DNA of 15,706 nucleotides from Haemophilus parainfluenzae (GCA_018381425.1 JAGZRY010000015.1:1-15706), one strand, 5' to 3'; numbered from the stretch's first letter, positions 8,049 to 15,082 are shown. Notes: generated by a model from the letters alone, not told the origin. A program made the numbers and translations.

Positions 8049-9365
8049 ATGTCAAGTTTAGAAAAAACCTTTGAACTCAGCAAACGCGGTTCAACGGTTC
8101 GTCAAGAAATCATTGCGGGTTTAACCACCTTCTTAGCCATGGTGTATTCCGTGATTGTTGTGCCTAAAATGCTTGGTGATGCAGGCTTTCCGGCTGAATC
8201 AGTGTTTATCGCAACCTGTTTAGTCGCGGGACTTGGATCGATTTTAATCGGCTTTTGGGCAAATGCGCCAATGGCGATCGGCTGTGCCATTTCATTAACT
8301 GCTTTCACTGCATTTAGCTTAGTGATCGGTCAACATGTTTCTATTCCTGTGGCATTAGGTGCGGTATTCCTCATGGGTTTGGTGTTCACCTTAATTTCGG
8401 CAACAGGTATTCGTTCATGGATTTTACGTAATCTACCGTCAAGCATTGCACACGGTGCGGGGATCGGGATCGGCTTATTCTTACTTTTAATCGCCGCAAA
8501 TGGCGTAGGCTTAGTGGTCGGCAACCAAGCGGGTTTACCGGTTAAATTAGGTGATTTCACCTCATTCCCAGTAATGATGTCTTTAATTGGTCTTGCATTC
8601 ATTATCGGCTTAGAAAAAATGAAAGTGAAAGGCGGGATTTTATGGGTCATCATCGCAATTACTATCGTTGGTTTAATCTTCGATCCAAACGTAACATTCA
8701 ATGGCCAAATTTTCAAAATGCCAACCTTTGGTGAAAACTCACTTTTCTTACAATTAGATTTACAAGGTGCATTACAGCCTGCCATTTTACCCATTGTCTT
8801 TGCGTTAGTGATGACGGCGGTATTTGATGCAACAGGTACTATTCGTGCCGTTGCAGGACAAGCGGACTTATTAGATAAAGACGGACAAATCATCAACGGC
8901 GGCAAAGCCTTAACCTCTGACTCTGTAAGTAGCTTATTCTCAGGTTTATTCGGTACTGCACCAGCAGCCGTTTATATTGAATCAGCAGCAGGGACAGCCG
9001 CAGGCGGTAAAACCGGTATCACCGCTATCGTAGTCGGCGTATTGTTCTTATTAATGTTATTCTTCCAACCGCTTGCATTCTTAGTGCCTGGTTATGCAAC
9101 TGCACCAGCGTTAATGTATGTGGGCTTATTAATGCTAAGCAATGTGAGCAAATTAGACTTCGATGATTTCGTCGGCGCAATGAGTGGCTTAGTTTGCGCG
9201 GTATTCATCGTGCTAACGGCAAACATCGTAACGGGTATTATGCTTGGCTTTGCGGCATTAGTGATTGGTCGTATCGTGAGTGGTGATGTGAAAAAACTCA
9301 ACATCGGCACCATTATCATCGCCATTGTCCTTGTCGCATTCTATGCTGGCGGTTGGGCGATTTAA
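8049..9365 (+). CDS. Adenine permease, AdeP/AdeQ type (NCS2, AzgA-like subfamily)
   Basis: Inner-membrane proton symporter for adenine, feeding purine salvage. At 438 residues it is strongly hydrophobic, with about 13-14 membrane spans. Family motifs seen include [18 protein letters not shown] near the N-terminus, [17 protein letters not shown] in the central substrate region and [18 protein letters not shown]. The C-terminus AFYAGGWAI is like the E. coli adenine permeases. I chose ATG 8049, preceded by TAGGGGA; the upstream in-frame TTG at 8025 has no ribosome-binding site and would precede the family's usual start. The PurR box upstream fits control by purines. AdeP versus AdeQ is not resolved. 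Confidence 0.92.
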   Translation: MSSLEKTFELSKRGSTVRQEIIAGLTTFLAMVYSVIVVPKMLGDAGFPAESVFIATCLVAGLGSILIGFWANAPMAIGCAISLTAFTAFSLVIGQHVSIPVALGAVFLMGLVFTLISATGIRSWILRNLPSSIAHGAGIGIGLFLLLIAANGVGLVVGNQAGLPVKLGDFTSFPVMMSLIGLAFIIGLEKMKVKGGILWVIIAITIVGLIFDPNVTFNGQIFKMPTFGENSLFLQLDLQGALQPAILPIVFALVMTAVFDATGTIRAVAGQADLLDKDGQIINGGKALTSDSVSSLFSGLFGTAPAAVYIESAAGTAAGGKTGITAIVVGVLFLLMLFFQPLAFLVPGYATAPALMYVGLLMLSNVSKLDFDDFVGAMSGLVCAVFIVLTANIVTGIMLGFAALVIGRIVSGDVKKLNIGTIIIAIVLVAFYAGGWAI

Positions 9366-9382
9366 TTAAATACAATCTTGAT

Positions 9383-9409
9383 AAGGCGAACAAATAGTTC
9401 GCCTTTTTT
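9383..9409 (+). terminator. Intrinsic terminator of the permease gene
   Basis: Stem AAGGCGAAC (9383-9391) with GTTCGCCTT (9397-9405), five-base loop, T run to 9409. Confidence 0.92.
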
Positions 9410-9440
9410 ATTTCTAGCCTAAAAAACAATCGAAAAACCA

Positions 9441-9449
9441 ACCGCACTT
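9441..9449 (-). repeat. Haemophilus USS upstream of trhP
   Basis: ACCGCACTT core followed by TTACTTT. Confidence 0.8.
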
Positions 9450-9496
9450 TTACTTTACAAATCCCTAAATCCGCCTAAAATACAGGCCTTTAATAC

Positions 9497-9515
9497 AGCT
9501 TGCCAAAAGCAAGCT
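9497..9515 (+). promoter_or_regulatory. Small hairpin in the trhP leader
   Basis: AGCTTGC and GCAAGCT pair perfectly around a CAAAA loop, 29 bases before the trhP start codon. There is no T run, so it is not a terminator. Role unknown. Confidence 0.35.
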
Positions 9516-9544
9516 ACTGACCTGAAATCAGACAAGAGAACATT

Positions 9545-10924
9545 ATGACAACCCCATTTAAACCTGAATTACTCTCCCCTGCGGGCTCCCTCAAAAACAT
9601 GCGTTACGCCTTCGCATATGGCGCGGATGCCGTTTATGCAGGCCAACCTCGTTACAGCTTACGTGTACGTAACAATGAATTTAATCACGCCAATTTAAAA
9701 ATCGGGATCGATGAAGCCCATGCGATTGGCAAAAAATTCTATGTAGTGGTGAACATTGCACCGCATAATTCCAAACTCAAAACCTTTATCAAAGATTTAC
9801 AACCTGTCATCGACATGGGCCCTGATGCCTTAATTATGTCTGACCCAGGCTTAATCATGTTGGTGCGTGAAAACTTCCCGGATATTGATATTCACCTTTC
9901 TGTACAAGCGAATGCGGTAAACTGGGCAACGGTAAAATTCTGGAAACAAATGGGGTTAACTCGTGTGATTTTATCGCGCGAATTATCCATTGAAGAGATC
10001 GCTGAAATTCGCCAACACGTGCCCGATATCGAACTCGAAATTTTCGTACATGGTGCATTATGCATGGCGTATTCTGGTCGTTGCTTACTTTCTGGCTATA
10101 TCAACAAACGCGACCCAAACCAAGGCACTTGCACGAATGCTTGCCGTTGGGAATACAAAATGGAAGAAGGCACCACGGATGAAGTAGGCAACATCGTGCC
10201 GAAAATCGATCCCGCTCAACAAATCGAAGTGAAAAATGTGGCACCAACCTTGGGCGAAGGTGCGGTAACGGATAAAGTCTTCCTTTATACCGAATCACAA
10301 AAGCCAGATGAGCAAATGACCGCTTTTGAAGATGAGCACGGCACTTACTTTATGAACTCAAAAGATCTGCGTGCAGTACAACACGTGGAAAAATTGACCG
10401 CACTTGGTGTGCATTCTTTAAAAATCGAAGGTCGTACTAAATCATTCTATTACTGCGCAAGAACCGCACAAGTTTATCGCAAAGCCATTGATGACGCAGC
10501 TGCGGGCAAACCATTTGATGAAAGCTTAATGGATACGTTGGAATCCCTTGCTCATCGTGGTTATACCGAAGGATTCTTACGTCGCCATACGCACGATGAA
10601 TACCAAAATTACGAATATGGCTACTCTATCTCTGAACGTCAACAGTTTGTCGGTGAATTTACTGGTAAACGTAACGAACAAGGTATGGCTGAAGTGGCAG
10701 TGAAGAATAAATTCTTACTTGGTGATGAAGTGGAAATGATGACACCACAAGGCAACATCGTCTTTAAGATTGAAAAAATTCTCAATCGCAAAAACGAAAA
10801 TGTGGAAGCCGCACTTGGCGATGGTCATTTTGTCTTTTTAGATGTGCCACAAGACGTCCAACTTGATTATGCATTGTTGATGCGTAACTTGGTCAACACC
10901 AACACACGCAATCCACACAGTTAA
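9545..10924 (+). CDS. trhP: tRNA uridine-34 hydroxylation protein TrhP (YegQ, U32 family)
   Basis: Needed for prephenate-dependent formation of 5-hydroxyuridine at tRNA wobble position 34, the first step to cmo5U. Formerly annotated as a U32 peptidase. It has 459 residues (E. coli about 453). The N-terminal TIM-barrel part starts PELLSPAGSL. The U32 signature EIFVHGALCMAYSGRC lies at 165-180. Four cysteines (173, 180, 196, 200) are placed as in iron-sulfur-binding U32 proteins. KIEGRTKSFYY follows in the second half. The start at ATG 9545 follows AAGAGAA, a modest ribosome-binding site. Single-gene unit; nothing odd. Confidence 0.95.
   Translation: MTTPFKPELLSPAGSLKNMRYAFAYGADAVYAGQPRYSLRVRNNEFNHANLKIGIDEAHAIGKKFYVVVNIAPHNSKLKTFIKDLQPVIDMGPDALIMSDPGLIMLVRENFPDIDIHLSVQANAVNWATVKFWKQMGLTRVILSRELSIEEIAEIRQHVPDIELEIFVHGALCMAYSGRCLLSGYINKRDPNQGTCTNACRWEYKMEEGTTDEVGNIVPKIDPAQQIEVKNVAPTLGEGAVTDKVFLYTESQKPDEQMTAFEDEHGTYFMNSKDLRAVQHVEKLTALGVHSLKIEGRTKSFYYCARTAQVYRKAIDDAAAGKPFDESLMDTLESLAHRGYTEGFLRRHTHDEYQNYEYGYSISERQQFVGEFTGKRNEQGMAEVAVKNKFLLGDEVEMMTPQGNIVFKIEKILNRKNENVEAALGDGHFVFLDVPQDVQLDYALLMRNLVNTNTRNPHS
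10397..10405 (-). repeat. Haemophilus USS inside trhP
   Basis: ACCGCACTT core in the coding sequence (LTALGV). Confidence 0.8.
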
Positions 10925-10939
10925 TTTGTTAAAAAATTG

Positions 10940-10967
10940 TTGCATTTGTTGATAAATAAACTATAAT
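10940..10967 (+). promoter_or_regulatory. Strong sigma70 promoter after trhP
   Basis: TTGCAT (10940-10945), 16 bp spacer, perfect TATAAT (10962-10967). It points away from trhP toward a terminator only about 80 bases on, with no open frame between. Confidence 0.7.
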
Positions 10968-10973
10968 GTGTCC

Positions 10974-11054
10974 CATACCTGATTTGTTAATTCAACAACT
11001 CATAGTATGACTCCAAATATTTTGCCCTTTCACCTTTTTGAAAGGGCTTTTTTT
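10974..11054 (+). ncRNA. Candidate ~80-nt small RNA
   Basis: The interval between the promoter at 10940-10967 and the terminator at 11024-11054 contains no plausible coding frame. It could yield an RNA of about 80 nucleotides with a single-stranded AU-rich body (GATTTGTTAATTCAACAAC) and a 3' GC stem plus U7 tail, the typical shape of an Hfq-dependent regulatory RNA. I do not recognise the family. Alternatively it is just the trhP terminator with an unrelated TATAAT. Confidence 0.45.
11024..11054 (+). terminator. Intrinsic terminator before the cas operon
   Basis: Stem GCCCTTTCA (11024-11032) with TGAAAGGGC (11039-11047), six-base loop, seven T. It ends trhP and/or the candidate small RNA and insulates cas3. 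Confidence 0.92.
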
Positions 11055-11150
11055 ATGCCCTAAAAAGACACTCCAAAATCATATAAATCACTCCATTTTA
11101 AAATCAATTAACTTCATATTATTTATGAAAAATATATAAAAAAATCATTC

Positions 11151-11180
11151 TTGACATTAAAATGAGATTAGGAGTAAATT
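11151..11180 (+). promoter_or_regulatory. Probable cas3 promoter
   Basis: Perfect TTGACA (11151-11156), 18-bp spacer, TAAATT (11175-11180), giving a leader of about 37 bases. The stretch 11055-11223 is otherwise AT-rich DNA without a gene. AAAGGA just before 11224 is the ribosome-binding site. Confidence 0.6.
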
Positions 11181-11223
11181 AAGTGAAGTAATTAAAGTAA
11201 TCATAAATATAAAGGATTATTTT

Positions 11224-13515
11224 ATGTTTGCAAAACTCTCCTACTACGCCCATTCTGCTGAAGATAAACTCGGCAATCTCTTGCCTTACGAACATTGGCA
11301 AACCTTGCAAAGCCATTCAGTCAATGTTGGTGAAATGGCGGCGGAGTTTGCTCGGGTATTCGGTGCTCAGGAAATTGCCTGCCAGACGGGACAGTTTCAT
11401 GACTTAGGGAAATATTCAGAAGCCTTTAACCATCGATTGCATGGTGGCCCATCAGTCGATCATGCCACCGCCGGAGCCAAAATTGCTGTCGAGCGTTGGG
11501 GGAATGTGATCGGTAAGCTGATGGCGTTTTGCATTGCGGGGCATCATGCCGGGTTGGCAAATGGAAACGGTGAAGGTGATAACCGCCGTACGTTAAAGCA
11601 GCGGTTAGCCTTGCAATTCGGTGCAGATATTCCCGTTCTCGATAACTTGTGGCAACAAGAAATCAAGCTCCCCAAAAACTTATCCGCCCCACCACTCAAA
11701 GCTGACGCGCATCATCCTTTTTTCTCCTACGCCTTCTTCACCCGAATGCTCTATTCCTGCTTGGTGGATGCCGATTATCTTGATACCGAAGCCTTTTATT
11801 CAAACCTAGAAAACAAAACTGTCAAGCGCGGCGGTTATCCCGATTTAAACGCCTTACAACACAATTTCAATCAATTTATCAATAATTTCAGACGACGCAT
11901 CGCCCAGGCTTCAGAGCAAACCGAAGCCGAAAAACGCAATGCCGCCTTAAACCGCCTGCGCAGCGAAATTCTCGATTACGCCGTAGAACAAGCGGCACAA
12001 CCGCAAGGGCTGTTCACGCTAACTGTGCCGACCGGCGGCGGAAAAACCTTCACTTCCATGGCATTCGCGCTGGAACACGCCAAGCGGCATGATATGCGAC
12101 GCGTGATTTACGTCATTCCGTTCACCAGCATCATCGAGCAAAACGCCGCTGAGTTTCGCAAAGCCTTTGGCGAATTGGGCGAACAAGCCGTGTTGGAGCA
12201 CCACAGCACCTTCGACGACAGCGAACTGCAAGACGACACCACCAAAGACAAATTGCGCCTTGCTTCGGAAAACTGGGACGCGCCGATTGTCGTGACCACC
12301 GCCGTGCAATTCTTCGAATCCCTCTTTGCCGACCGCTCCTCGCGCTGCCGCAAGCTGCACAACATCGCAGGTTCCGTCATCATCCTCGACGAAGCGCAAA
12401 TGCTGCCGCTCAATCTTTTGCTGCCCATCATGCAAGCTATCAAAGAATTGGCGCAGAACTATCATTGCTCTGTCGTCATGTGCACCGCCACCCAGCCAGC
12501 CGTGCAAGCCGAAAACGGCTTCTATCGCGGCTTTGAAAATGTGCGCGAAATTGCTCCAGAACCAACCGCACTTTTCGACAAACTGCGCCGCACCACCGTG
12601 CAACACATCGGCACACAAACCGACGCCGACTTGCTCGCTAAACTTGGCGAACATCCGCAAATGCTGGTTATCGTCAATAACCGTCGTCACGCCCGCAGCC
12701 TGTACGACCAAGCCAAACACCTTGACGGTACGTTCCATCTGACCACCTTGATGTGCGCCAAACACCGCAGCCAAAAGCTCGATGAGATTCGAGGCCGTCT
12801 GAAAAACGGCGAACCCTGCCGCGTTATCGCCACCTCCTTAATTGAAGCCGGCGTTGATGTAGATTTTCCGCTGGTGATGCGCGCCGAAGCAGGTTTAGAC
12901 AGCGTTGCGCAAGCAGCCGGACGTTGCAACCGCGAAGGCAAAAGGCCGTCTGAAAACAGCTTTGTCTGGATATTCGCGCCTGAGGATAAATGGAAAGCCC
13001 CGCCTGAACTTGCCGCCCAAGCTGCCGTTATGCGCTTGACTGCCGATGAGTTTTCAGGCGACCTCTTATCCACCCAAGCCATCGCCGCCTATTTCAAAGA
13101 CCTTTATGACTTAAAAGGCAAAGAACTGGATAACAAACAAATCCTGCAAATGCACCGGAACGCCGGGCAAAGCCTCGATTTCCCATTCCAAACCATCGCT
13201 GACAAATTCTGCATGATCGAAAGCCATATGCAGCCGCTGATTATTCCGTTTGATGCTGAGGCTGAAAGCCTCATTAGCAGCCTGCACCACGCCGACCACA
13301 TTGGCGGACTCTTACGCAAACTGCAACCCTACACTGTCCAAATTCCCGAAAAAGCCCTCGCTGCTTTGTATAAAGCAGGGCGTATCGAACCGATTAACGA
13401 GAAAAACTTCGGCAAACAGTTTTATACGCTGATTGGGTTGGATTTGTATGATGAAGTGGCGGGGCTGAGTTGGGAGGATACGGTATTTTTGAAGGGGGAG
13501 AGTTTGGCGTTTTAA
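11224..13515 (+). CDS. cas3: Cas3 helicase-nuclease, type I-C CRISPR-Cas
   Basis: Degrades DNA after recruitment to a Cascade-bound target. It has 763 residues. The N-terminal HD nuclease has His31, His59-Asp60 (FHDLGKYS), His80 and His107-His108 (GHHAG). The SF2 helicase follows with Walker A PTGGGKT (269-275), DEAQ box 389-392, TATQP (421-425), motif V around SLIEAGVDVDFP and motif VI QAAGRCNREG (563-572). All catalytic motifs are intact. It is assigned to I-C because cas5c lies downstream. G+C is far above the neighbours in the helicase part (36 of 60 bases at 12001-12060). Two Neisseriaceae uptake sequences lie in it, so transfer from Neisseriaceae is likely. Normally cas5c follows directly; here a foreign gene intervenes. 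Confidence 0.96.
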   Translation: MFAKLSYYAHSAEDKLGNLLPYEHWQTLQSHSVNVGEMAAEFARVFGAQEIACQTGQFHDLGKYSEAFNHRLHGGPSVDHATAGAKIAVERWGNVIGKLMAFCIAGHHAGLANGNGEGDNRRTLKQRLALQFGADIPVLDNLWQQEIKLPKNLSAPPLKADAHHPFFSYAFFTRMLYSCLVDADYLDTEAFYSNLENKTVKRGGYPDLNALQHNFNQFINNFRRRIAQASEQTEAEKRNAALNRLRSEILDYAVEQAAQPQGLFTLTVPTGGGKTFTSMAFALEHAKRHDMRRVIYVIPFTSIIEQNAAEFRKAFGELGEQAVLEHHSTFDDSELQDDTTKDKLRLASENWDAPIVVTTAVQFFESLFADRSSRCRKLHNIAGSVIILDEAQMLPLNLLLPIMQAIKELAQNYHCSVVMCTATQPAVQAENGFYRGFENVREIAPEPTALFDKLRRTTVQHIGTQTDADLLAKLGEHPQMLVIVNNRRHARSLYDQAKHLDGTFHLTTLMCAKHRSQKLDEIRGRLKNGEPCRVIATSLIEAGVDVDFPLVMRAEAGLDSVAQAAGRCNREGKRPSENSFVWIFAPEDKWKAPPELAAQAAVMRLTADEFSGDLLSTQAIAAYFKDLYDLKGKELDNKQILQMHRNAGQSLDFPFQTIADKFCMIESHMQPLIIPFDAEAESLISSLHHADHIGGLLRKLQPYTVQIPEKALAALYKAGRIEPINEKNFGKQFYTLIGLDLYDEVAGLSWEDTVFLKGESLAF
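11887..11896 (-). repeat. Partial Neisseriaceae uptake sequence (core)
   Basis: TTCAGACGAC is the reverse complement of GTCGTCTGAA, the ten-base core of the AGGTCGTCTGAA dialect; the first two bases differ. Could be chance on its own. Confidence 0.4.
12565..12573 (-). repeat. Haemophilus USS inside cas3
   Basis: ACCGCACTT within the helicase region, in a gene that also has Neisseriaceae uptake sequences. Either chance or acquired since arrival in Haemophilus. Confidence 0.7.
12792..12803 (+). repeat. Neisseriaceae DNA uptake sequence (AG-DUS), copy 1
   Basis: AGGCCGTCTGAA, an exact 12-mer DUS, encodes part of RGRLKN in cas3 (around residue 523). Confidence 0.85.
12943..12954 (+). repeat. 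Neisseriaceae DNA uptake sequence (AG-DUS), copy 2
   Basis: AGGCCGTCTGAA again, in a different reading frame (KRPSE, about residue 573). Two exact 12-mers in different frames argue against a protein constraint and for a Neisseriaceae past. Confidence 0.85.
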
Positions 13516-13520
13516 GCTTT

Positions 13521-13539
13521 TAATATAACTTCTTTAGAA
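13521..13539 (-). promoter_or_regulatory. Predicted target of the mini-CRISPR guide, with TTC PAM
   Basis: Reading the minus strand, TTC (13539-13537), the type I-C PAM, is followed by TAAAGAAGTTATATTA (13536-13521). The bases after the lone repeat at 15022 are TAAAGTAGTTAGATTA. They agree at 14 of 16 positions, and differ only at 6 and 12, where type I guides are flipped out of the duplex. Beyond position 16 the match stops, apart from 23-25. The site begins two bases upstream of the -35 box of the 440-residue gene, so Cascade bound there should block RNA polymerase. Partial matching of this kind allows binding without cleavage in known CreA/CreR systems. Confidence 0.75.
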
Positions 13540-13542
13540 GTT
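13527..13542. repeat. 16-bp palindrome overlapping PAM and seed
   Basis: AACTTCT-TT-AGAAGTT, with seven-base arms and a two-base centre, lies just after cas3 and just before the -35 box. The centre is too short for a good RNA hairpin, so a protein operator is as likely as a terminator. Confidence 0.5.
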
Positions 13543-13569
13543 GAATGTTTAAAAATACAAGAGTAATAT
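13541..13569 (+). promoter_or_regulatory. Probable promoter of the 440-residue membrane protein gene
   Basis: TTGAAT (13541-13546), 17-bp spacer, TAATAT (13564-13569). It gives the accessory gene its own transcription start inside the cas operon. AAGGA (13600-13604) is the ribosome-binding site. Confidence 0.6.
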
Positions 13570-13611
13570 ACTTAACAGTGTTACATTATTTATAACCTTA
13601 AGGAAAACCCT

Positions 13612-14934
13612 ATGAATCAAGTTTTGTTAGATATTAAAGATGAATTGAATAATATTATTCAACAATTAGAAAGCTCCATCTCTAGTGAAGATGTATTAAA
13701 TTATGCAAGAAATAGTTGGACATATCCAGGAATAGCAAGAGAAGAGTTAGTTACTGAAGCACAAAAGGTAATTACTCTCATTGAGACCAAAGGAAATGAT
13801 GAAATTAATGATGAGAATAATGTACTTTCCCGCTATGTAAAAGCTCTGGAATTTTTAAGAGCTAATACAATTCCTCAAATATGGGGAAATCCTCATGAAG
13901 CAGTTTCAGCCTACATAATCACGATAAACGCCTTAAGGACAGCCCTAGAACCTTTTTTGATTAAAGACGATAGTAAAGAGTTAGCTATTCAGTTAAAGAA
14001 CCAAAGAAGAAGAGTCAGGAGTTTAGAGGCAACATTAAATGATCTTGAACCTAGAACATCTCCGTTAAAGGATATGGTTTCCAGTATAGAACAAGCACAT
14101 GAGACAGCAGAGCAATTACCTACAGATTTGGAATCGTTAAGGGAAGCCAGGAAGACTATAGGTCAATTAGTAACTGAATCTACTGCAGATAAAACGGCAG
14201 TTTCAAATACAAAAACAGAAATTGAAAACCTTCAAGCAGAATTAAAAGGTGCTTCTAAAGAAGCCAAAGATATATTAGAAGAATGTAAAAGCACCTATGC
14301 TGCAGCTACAAGTGTGGGGTTAGCAGCGGCCTTTTCCGAACGCTCTGATAGTTTATCTACATCTATGTGGGTATGGGTTGGTGGATTGGTTTTATCGCTT
14401 AGTGCAGGTGGTTACTTTGGATCAGTTCAATTACAAAAGTTACTAGAGTTAATGGCACAGCAGGATATTTCTAGTTTAAGTATGTCTATCAATTTCATTA
14501 TGGCAATTTTGTCAATTGGTGCACCAATATGGTTCTCTTGGTTGGCAACCAAACAAATTGGGCAACGATTTAAATTATCGGAAGATTACGCCTTTAAAGC
14601 CTCTGTTTCTCGTGCTTATGAAGGTTTCCGTAAAGAAACAGCTCGGTTTGATAAAGAAATGGAAGCTAAATTGCTTAGTTCTGCTTTAACGAGATTAGAT
14701 GAGTTGCCTTTACGTTTAGTTGAGGCTGAAAATCATGGAAGCCCTTGGCATGAACTAGCTTCATCAAATATTGTTAAGCAAGCCATGTCTAAAATCCCAA
14801 GTTTCCCAGATAAAGTGAAAGAACTTGCAGGAAATGCTATGAGTGAGAGACAAGAATCAATCAAGGTTAATCAGGCGAAAAATAACAATGCACCAAGAAA
14901 AAATGATGATTCATCAGACAAAGACGATGTTTAA
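13612..14934 (+). CDS. Coiled-coil protein with two membrane segments, CRISPR accessory gene of unknown family
   Basis: I do not recognise the family. 440 residues: an N-terminal helical domain (1-118); a long heptad-rich, charged coiled coil (about 120-230, with RRRVRSLEATLNDLE and EIENLQAELKGASKEAKDI); membrane segment 1 (about 252-272, WVWVGGLVLSLSAGGYFG); a short loop; membrane segment 2 (about 292-312, INFIMAILSIGAPIWFSWLA); a soluble helical part (about 320-410); and a disordered, charged tail (411-440). No signal peptide and no enzyme motif. It is AT-rich (14 G+C of 60 at 13621-13680) between GC-rich cas genes, so of different origin. Its promoter is the apparent target of the crRNA-like guide encoded just downstream, so it is probably repressed by Cascade. 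A pore-forming or membrane-disturbing effector is a reasonable guess only. Confidence 0.85.
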   Translation: MNQVLLDIKDELNNIIQQLESSISSEDVLNYARNSWTYPGIAREELVTEAQKVITLIETKGNDEINDENNVLSRYVKALEFLRANTIPQIWGNPHEAVSAYIITINALRTALEPFLIKDDSKELAIQLKNQRRRVRSLEATLNDLEPRTSPLKDMVSSIEQAHETAEQLPTDLESLREARKTIGQLVTESTADKTAVSNTKTEIENLQAELKGASKEAKDILEECKSTYAAATSVGLAAAFSERSDSLSTSMWVWVGGLVLSLSAGGYFGSVQLQKLLELMAQQDISSLSMSINFIMAILSIGAPIWFSWLATKQIGQRFKLSEDYAFKASVSRAYEGFRKETARFDKEMEAKLLSSALTRLDELPLRLVEAENHGSPWHELASSNIVKQAMSKIPSFPDKVKELAGNAMSERQESIKVNQAKNNNAPRKNDDSSDKDDV

Positions 14935-14947
14935 TCGAATAACAGAA

Positions 14948-14956
14948 AAGTGCGGT
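14948..14956 (+). repeat. Haemophilus USS between accessory gene and mini-CRISPR
   Basis: AAGTGCGGT in the extended context AAAGTGCGGTCAGTTTTC, close to the full USS consensus, 14 bases after the accessory gene's stop codon. Confidence 0.85.
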
Positions 14957-14976
14957 CAGTTTTCTCGTTGTTTTTT

Positions 14977-14988
14977 AGGTCGTCTGAA
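14977..14988 (+). repeat. Neisseriaceae DNA uptake sequence (AG-mucDUS dialect)
   Basis: AGGTCGTCTGAA is exactly the dialect known as AG-mucDUS (Neisseria mucosa group). It lies 20 bases after a Haemophilus USS and immediately before the degenerate CRISPR repeat. Confidence 0.75.
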
Positions 14989-14990
14989 AA

Positions 14991-15022
14991 CTTTTCGCAC
15001 TTAACCGTGCGTGGATTGAAAC
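14991..15022 (+). CRISPR. Lone degenerate type I-C CRISPR repeat (first repeat of a mini-CRISPR)
   Basis: The 3' part GTGCGTGGATTGAAAC is the hallmark of type I-C repeats. CGCAC (14996-15000) pairs with GTGCG (15007-15011) around a six-base loop, as in I-C repeats, and the region is 32 bases, the normal length. The 5' end (CTTTT) has decayed. Cas5c should cut at the stem base to leave the 11-base handle TGGATTGAAAC. No second intact copy follows at spacer distance, so it is not an ordinary array. Confidence 0.8.
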
Positions 15023-15047
15023 TAAAGTAGTTAGATTAGTCAGCTAA
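15023..15047 (+). ncRNA. Guide ('spacer') of the CreA/CreR-like mini-CRISPR
   Basis: The bases directly after the repeat, starting TAAAGTAGTTAGATTA, match the accessory-gene promoter at 13536-13521 next to a TTC PAM. Only about 25 bases lie before the next stem-loop, shorter than the usual 34-35 of I-C spacers. Transcription could come from the cas operon mRNA or its own promoter; a TTTAAT (14930-14935) with a poor -35 is the only candidate seen. Confidence 0.65.
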
Positions 15048-15082
15048 TCCGCCCCTTCCTTACGAAGGGGCGCGTATACAAA
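15047..15082 (+). CRISPR. GC-rich stem-loop, possible second, decayed repeat
   Basis: CGCCCCTTC (15050-15058) pairs with GAAGGGGCG (15064-15072) around CTTAC. After the stem comes CGTATACAAAA, where an I-C repeat would have CGTGGATTGAAAC, so stem position and first bases agree. No T run follows, so it is not a terminator. It could form the 3' end of the guide RNA, or be only a leader hairpin of cas5c. Confidence 0.45.

Noticed and set aside
11193..11199. Seven-base match of the guide (TAAAGTA) in the cas3 leader, suggesting autorepression of cas3
   Set aside because: Only 7 consecutive bases match, the flanking triplet is AAT instead of TTC, and the region is very AT-rich; the promoter match at 13521-13539 is far better.
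13516..13545. Palindrome as the cas3 terminator
   Set aside because: A two-base centre cannot form a good hairpin as drawn, G+C is low and no T run follows.
13612..14934. CorA-type ion channel, known as an ancillary CRISPR protein
   Set aside because: The membrane pair is in the middle rather than at the C-terminus and there is no GMN motif.
14991..15082. An ordinary CRISPR array
   Set aside because: Only one recognisable repeat, no second intact copy at spacer distance, and a position inside the cas operon; a mini-CRISPR fits better.
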